Shown here: piece by piece, positions 1 to 15,000 of the stretch
Layout: every line of letters starts with the position of its first letter
How positions within the stretch are numbered: position 1 is the stretch's first letter
NCBI GenBank assembly: GCA_002005505.1
Contig: KV908604.1
Coordinates: forward strand, 139,772-154,771
Direction of reading: 5' to 3'
DNA: 15,000 bases
Source of the DNA: Botryococcus braunii
Lineage: Eukaryota; Chlorophyta; Trebouxiophyceae
Notes under the pieces: model-generated
Told to the model about the DNA's origin: nothing
Database searches by the model: none
The model's input: the letters and a program-made list of their open reading frames with translations, nothing else
Position numbers and translations under genes: made by a program

Positions 1-232
1 CTATGATGAGAGGGAGGAGGAAAAGCTCAAAGGGCTGCCGGGGGGGGGGGGGGGGGGGTTCCAGGCATTACCAGACAGTTGCATAGCACTGCTGTTGCAT
101 CATAAAACCATCGCTGGTTAATCATTACTTGTATCGCAAGACTGTTGCAAGAGAAGTTACACCAGATTACTGTTTTAGTTGAATAAGGTGTATCACAACA
201 GTATCTCTGAAGCAGCAGTTGGGAGAACGCAC
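1..232 (-). other. Start of intron 14 (partial)
   Basis: No family landmark and no coding signal is seen here. The segment carries a 19-base G run at 40-58. The exon 14 donor sits at 227-232 on the minus strand. Confidence 0.55.
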
Positions 233-12680
<12,448 letters not shown>

Positions 12681-13950
12681 GTCCGTCCCCCCGGCAACAC
12701 TGCTAAGTGGCGTTAACCACCAGTTCGAAAGCCAATCTTAGAGAGCTTGGCAGAGCAGTGTGGATGGGGAGGGGCCCAAGGAGCTACGGAAACTGATAGC
12801 GGGCTCAAAGGTTCCAGAAGTCCACCGTCCCCCAGGTGCAAAGCCGGTGCTCTCCCGACCTAACAGCGGTTTTGTCGTCGCTTGTTCAAACAGGCACCAC
12901 CAGAAAACCTTCAAGTTCTGCGACCATTTATTATGGCTGCCCCACGGAGGCGTATGAGATTCCTTTCGAAGTGGCAGTGTGGTTGGAGCGTGTAAAGCGC
13001 CCAACCAACCGACCCTGTCCTCACAGTCTGGTCCCCATGCGAATTCTTGGACGATCCGAACCCTAATCATTGCCCCAATATTGTACCGGAATGGAGTAGA
13101 CCAAACCGGCGGCCCATGTACGGCCGGTTGTACTGCACGACGGCTAAGGACTACGCTTATTTCTTCTTTATCCATCGCCCTGCAAGCATCACAAACGAAT
13201 CTGAGAAGAATCCCTTTATATTGCAAATGTGACCATGCTCCGATCTGGAAGGCTGAGTCGCAATCAACTCAGATCCTGTATTTCCGCCTGCCAAGAACAT
13301 GTCGCTTTACCACTCTTCCGTATCTTGGGAGGGGCGTCTGTACCGCACAAGTCTCTGTCATGGATTTCTGAAAAGCTGCTAGAAGAGGATGATTCTGGGC
13401 AAGTGAGTACCCAAACACCACATGTGAGGGTGGTTTCGTCCGATCCGGGCCACCGGCATCCGTGATTGGTCTTCTTGGATCAAGCCGAACGACACATATT
13501 ACTCAACTATTATAAATCTCTCTGGAAACTTTCGTATTCATTTCGTTGTGATTTCTTATGGCACATTCTTCGGGCTCCTTGTCCCAAGTACTTGTCAGTG
13601 TGTTCAAACGATACATATACAACCACCCTTGCTGTTGCGTTTAGTGCCTTGTGCTTTTGAAGACTGGAGCCAATTGCTTTTCATGGAGGCTCAGTCAGCA
13701 GTTTCCGTTCTTTGTGGCATCATCTGTCAATCAACAGGCGCATCTGACAGTACACACGGAAGAAGCACACAAGCCACAATTTAGCTTTACAGCAGCGAGA
13801 AGTTGGTACCTCACACAGTGACTCCACTCGTACATAGGGTTCGCACACTGAAAACCCTGTTGCAAATTAAGTTGAGGATGTCTTAACCTTGTAACCAGGG
13901 AAAGGTAAAACAAGCCAAACACTCAATGTGGTGGGCCCTTAGTGATGCCT
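12681..13950. other. Upstream region with no recognisable gene
   Basis: This region lies 5' of the ligase start. Open stretches exist on both strands, the longest being 162 codons on the minus strand at 12738-13226. None shows a known domain, membrane span, conserved motif or clear splice structure. The ligase promoter and 5' untranslated region should be here, but no TATA box or other motif can be supported. It may also hold a degraded element or part of an unfamiliar gene. Confidence 0.5.
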
Positions 13951-14013
13951 GGTTACTCACTGTACCCTGAGAGATTCTGAGGAAGGGACGGAGGGAGGGA
14001 GGGAAGAGGGGGG

Positions 14014-14500
<487 letters not shown>

Positions 14501-14605
14501 GGGGCTGGTTCGGGGGAGGGGTTTGGGTTGCTGACACGTCTGGCGTGGGGAGATGCAGGAGGGGGATGGCCGTTTACAATCGGAGGGTCCACGACAGAAC
14601 TCAGG

Positions 14606-14675
14606 GGGTTTCCGACACCGTCTGGAGGGTTTCCGACAGGGGCCAGAGGGTTTGCGGCAGAGGCATAAGGCCCGC
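14606..14675. repeat. About 22-bp tandem repeat, three copies
   Basis: GGGTTTCCGACACCGTCTGG, GGGTTTCCGACAGGGGCCAG and GGGTTTGCGGCAGAGGC follow one another with spacing of about 21-23 bp. Confidence 0.7.
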
Positions 14676-14798
14676 GAATGGGGAGGGGGGAGCCCCCAGG
14701 AGGGACCCGCCAGCAGCCCCGCCCACTATGCTCACATTGATATGGGCCGACGTGTTGAGGACTTCTGCAACCGCGGCCAATTTGGTAGGGTCTACGAT

Positions 14799-14945
14799 CT
14801 GGATTCCAGGGTTTTGTGCTGGAAGCGAGGTCAGTTTGGGAAGGGTCTAGGGTCTGGAATCTAGGGTTCTGTGCTGCAAAGGGGGTCAGTTTGGGAAGAG
14901 TGTAGGGTCTGGAATTAGGGTTGGTCTGGAATGAGGGTCTGGAAA
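14799..14945. repeat. 55-bp tandem repeat, two full copies and a partial third
   Basis: Copies start at 14799, 14854 and 14909, each with CTGGA followed by a TAGGGTT- or CAGGGTT-like segment. The first two share GGTCAGTTTGGGAAG. The sequence stays rich in TAGGGTCTGG phrases to the right. Confidence 0.85.
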
Positions 14946-15000
14946 GGGGAGTGGAGGAAGGGGTGGATGAGGAGACCAGAGGAAGGCATGGGTGGGAAGA

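Noticed and set aside
13229..13660. Plus-strand open frames of 64-78 codons right of the ligase
   Set aside because: Short, in different frames, without motifs or convincing splice sites linking them.
14799..15000. Telomere-like TTAGGG/TAGGGTT words
   Set aside because: The words are embedded in a 55-bp unit and never occur as a head-to-tail run.

Overview
This window is eukaryotic nuclear DNA. Canonical GT-AG introns break up a conserved membrane-protein reading frame, coding DNA is GC-rich, and dinucleotide arrays and minisatellites fill most of the introns. The protein it encodes resembles plant SUD1/CER9 slightly more than animal MARCH6 by eye. A microalga, most likely green, is my best guess, but the host cannot be fixed from this window alone.

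One gene dominates and explains positions 1-12680 on the minus strand: a Doa10/TEB4 (MARCH6, SUD1) family ER-membrane RING-CH E3 ubiquitin ligase. I assembled 14 coding blocks by matching splice phases and family landmarks. From the 5' end (right) to the 3' end (left) they are: E1 12435-12680, E2 11798-11923, E3 11259-11348, E4 9168-9597, E5 7006-8467, E6 6378-6517, E7 5132-5259, E8 4346-4696, E9 3860-3991, E10 3007-3229, E11 2318-2532, E12 1383-1883, E13 701-867 and E14 233-366. E1 and E2 make the RING-CH domain, E3 and E4 the first membrane spans, and E5 a very large Ser/Pro-rich loop with tandem repeats. E7-E11 cover the next spans, including the TEB4-Doa10 core, and E12-E14 the later spans. 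The C-terminal spans and stop codon lie beyond position 1. Two blocks (E4, E12) need an internal frame change, and two junctions (E3/E4, E7/E8) are not fully resolved.

From intron 3 leftward, almost every intron holds long CA, GA or CT arrays or a minisatellite, while the two 5'-most introns hold none. The most interesting signals are at splice junctions: an intron whose donor itself encodes a zinc-binding cysteine, a 354-nt intron that stays open in frame, and two places where tandem duplication has copied an exon-intron boundary.

From 12681 to about 13950 no gene can be recognised. From 13951 to 15000 there are GA/GT arrays followed by 22-bp and 55-bp tandem repeats. No rRNA, tRNA, CRISPR array or intact mobile element was seen.
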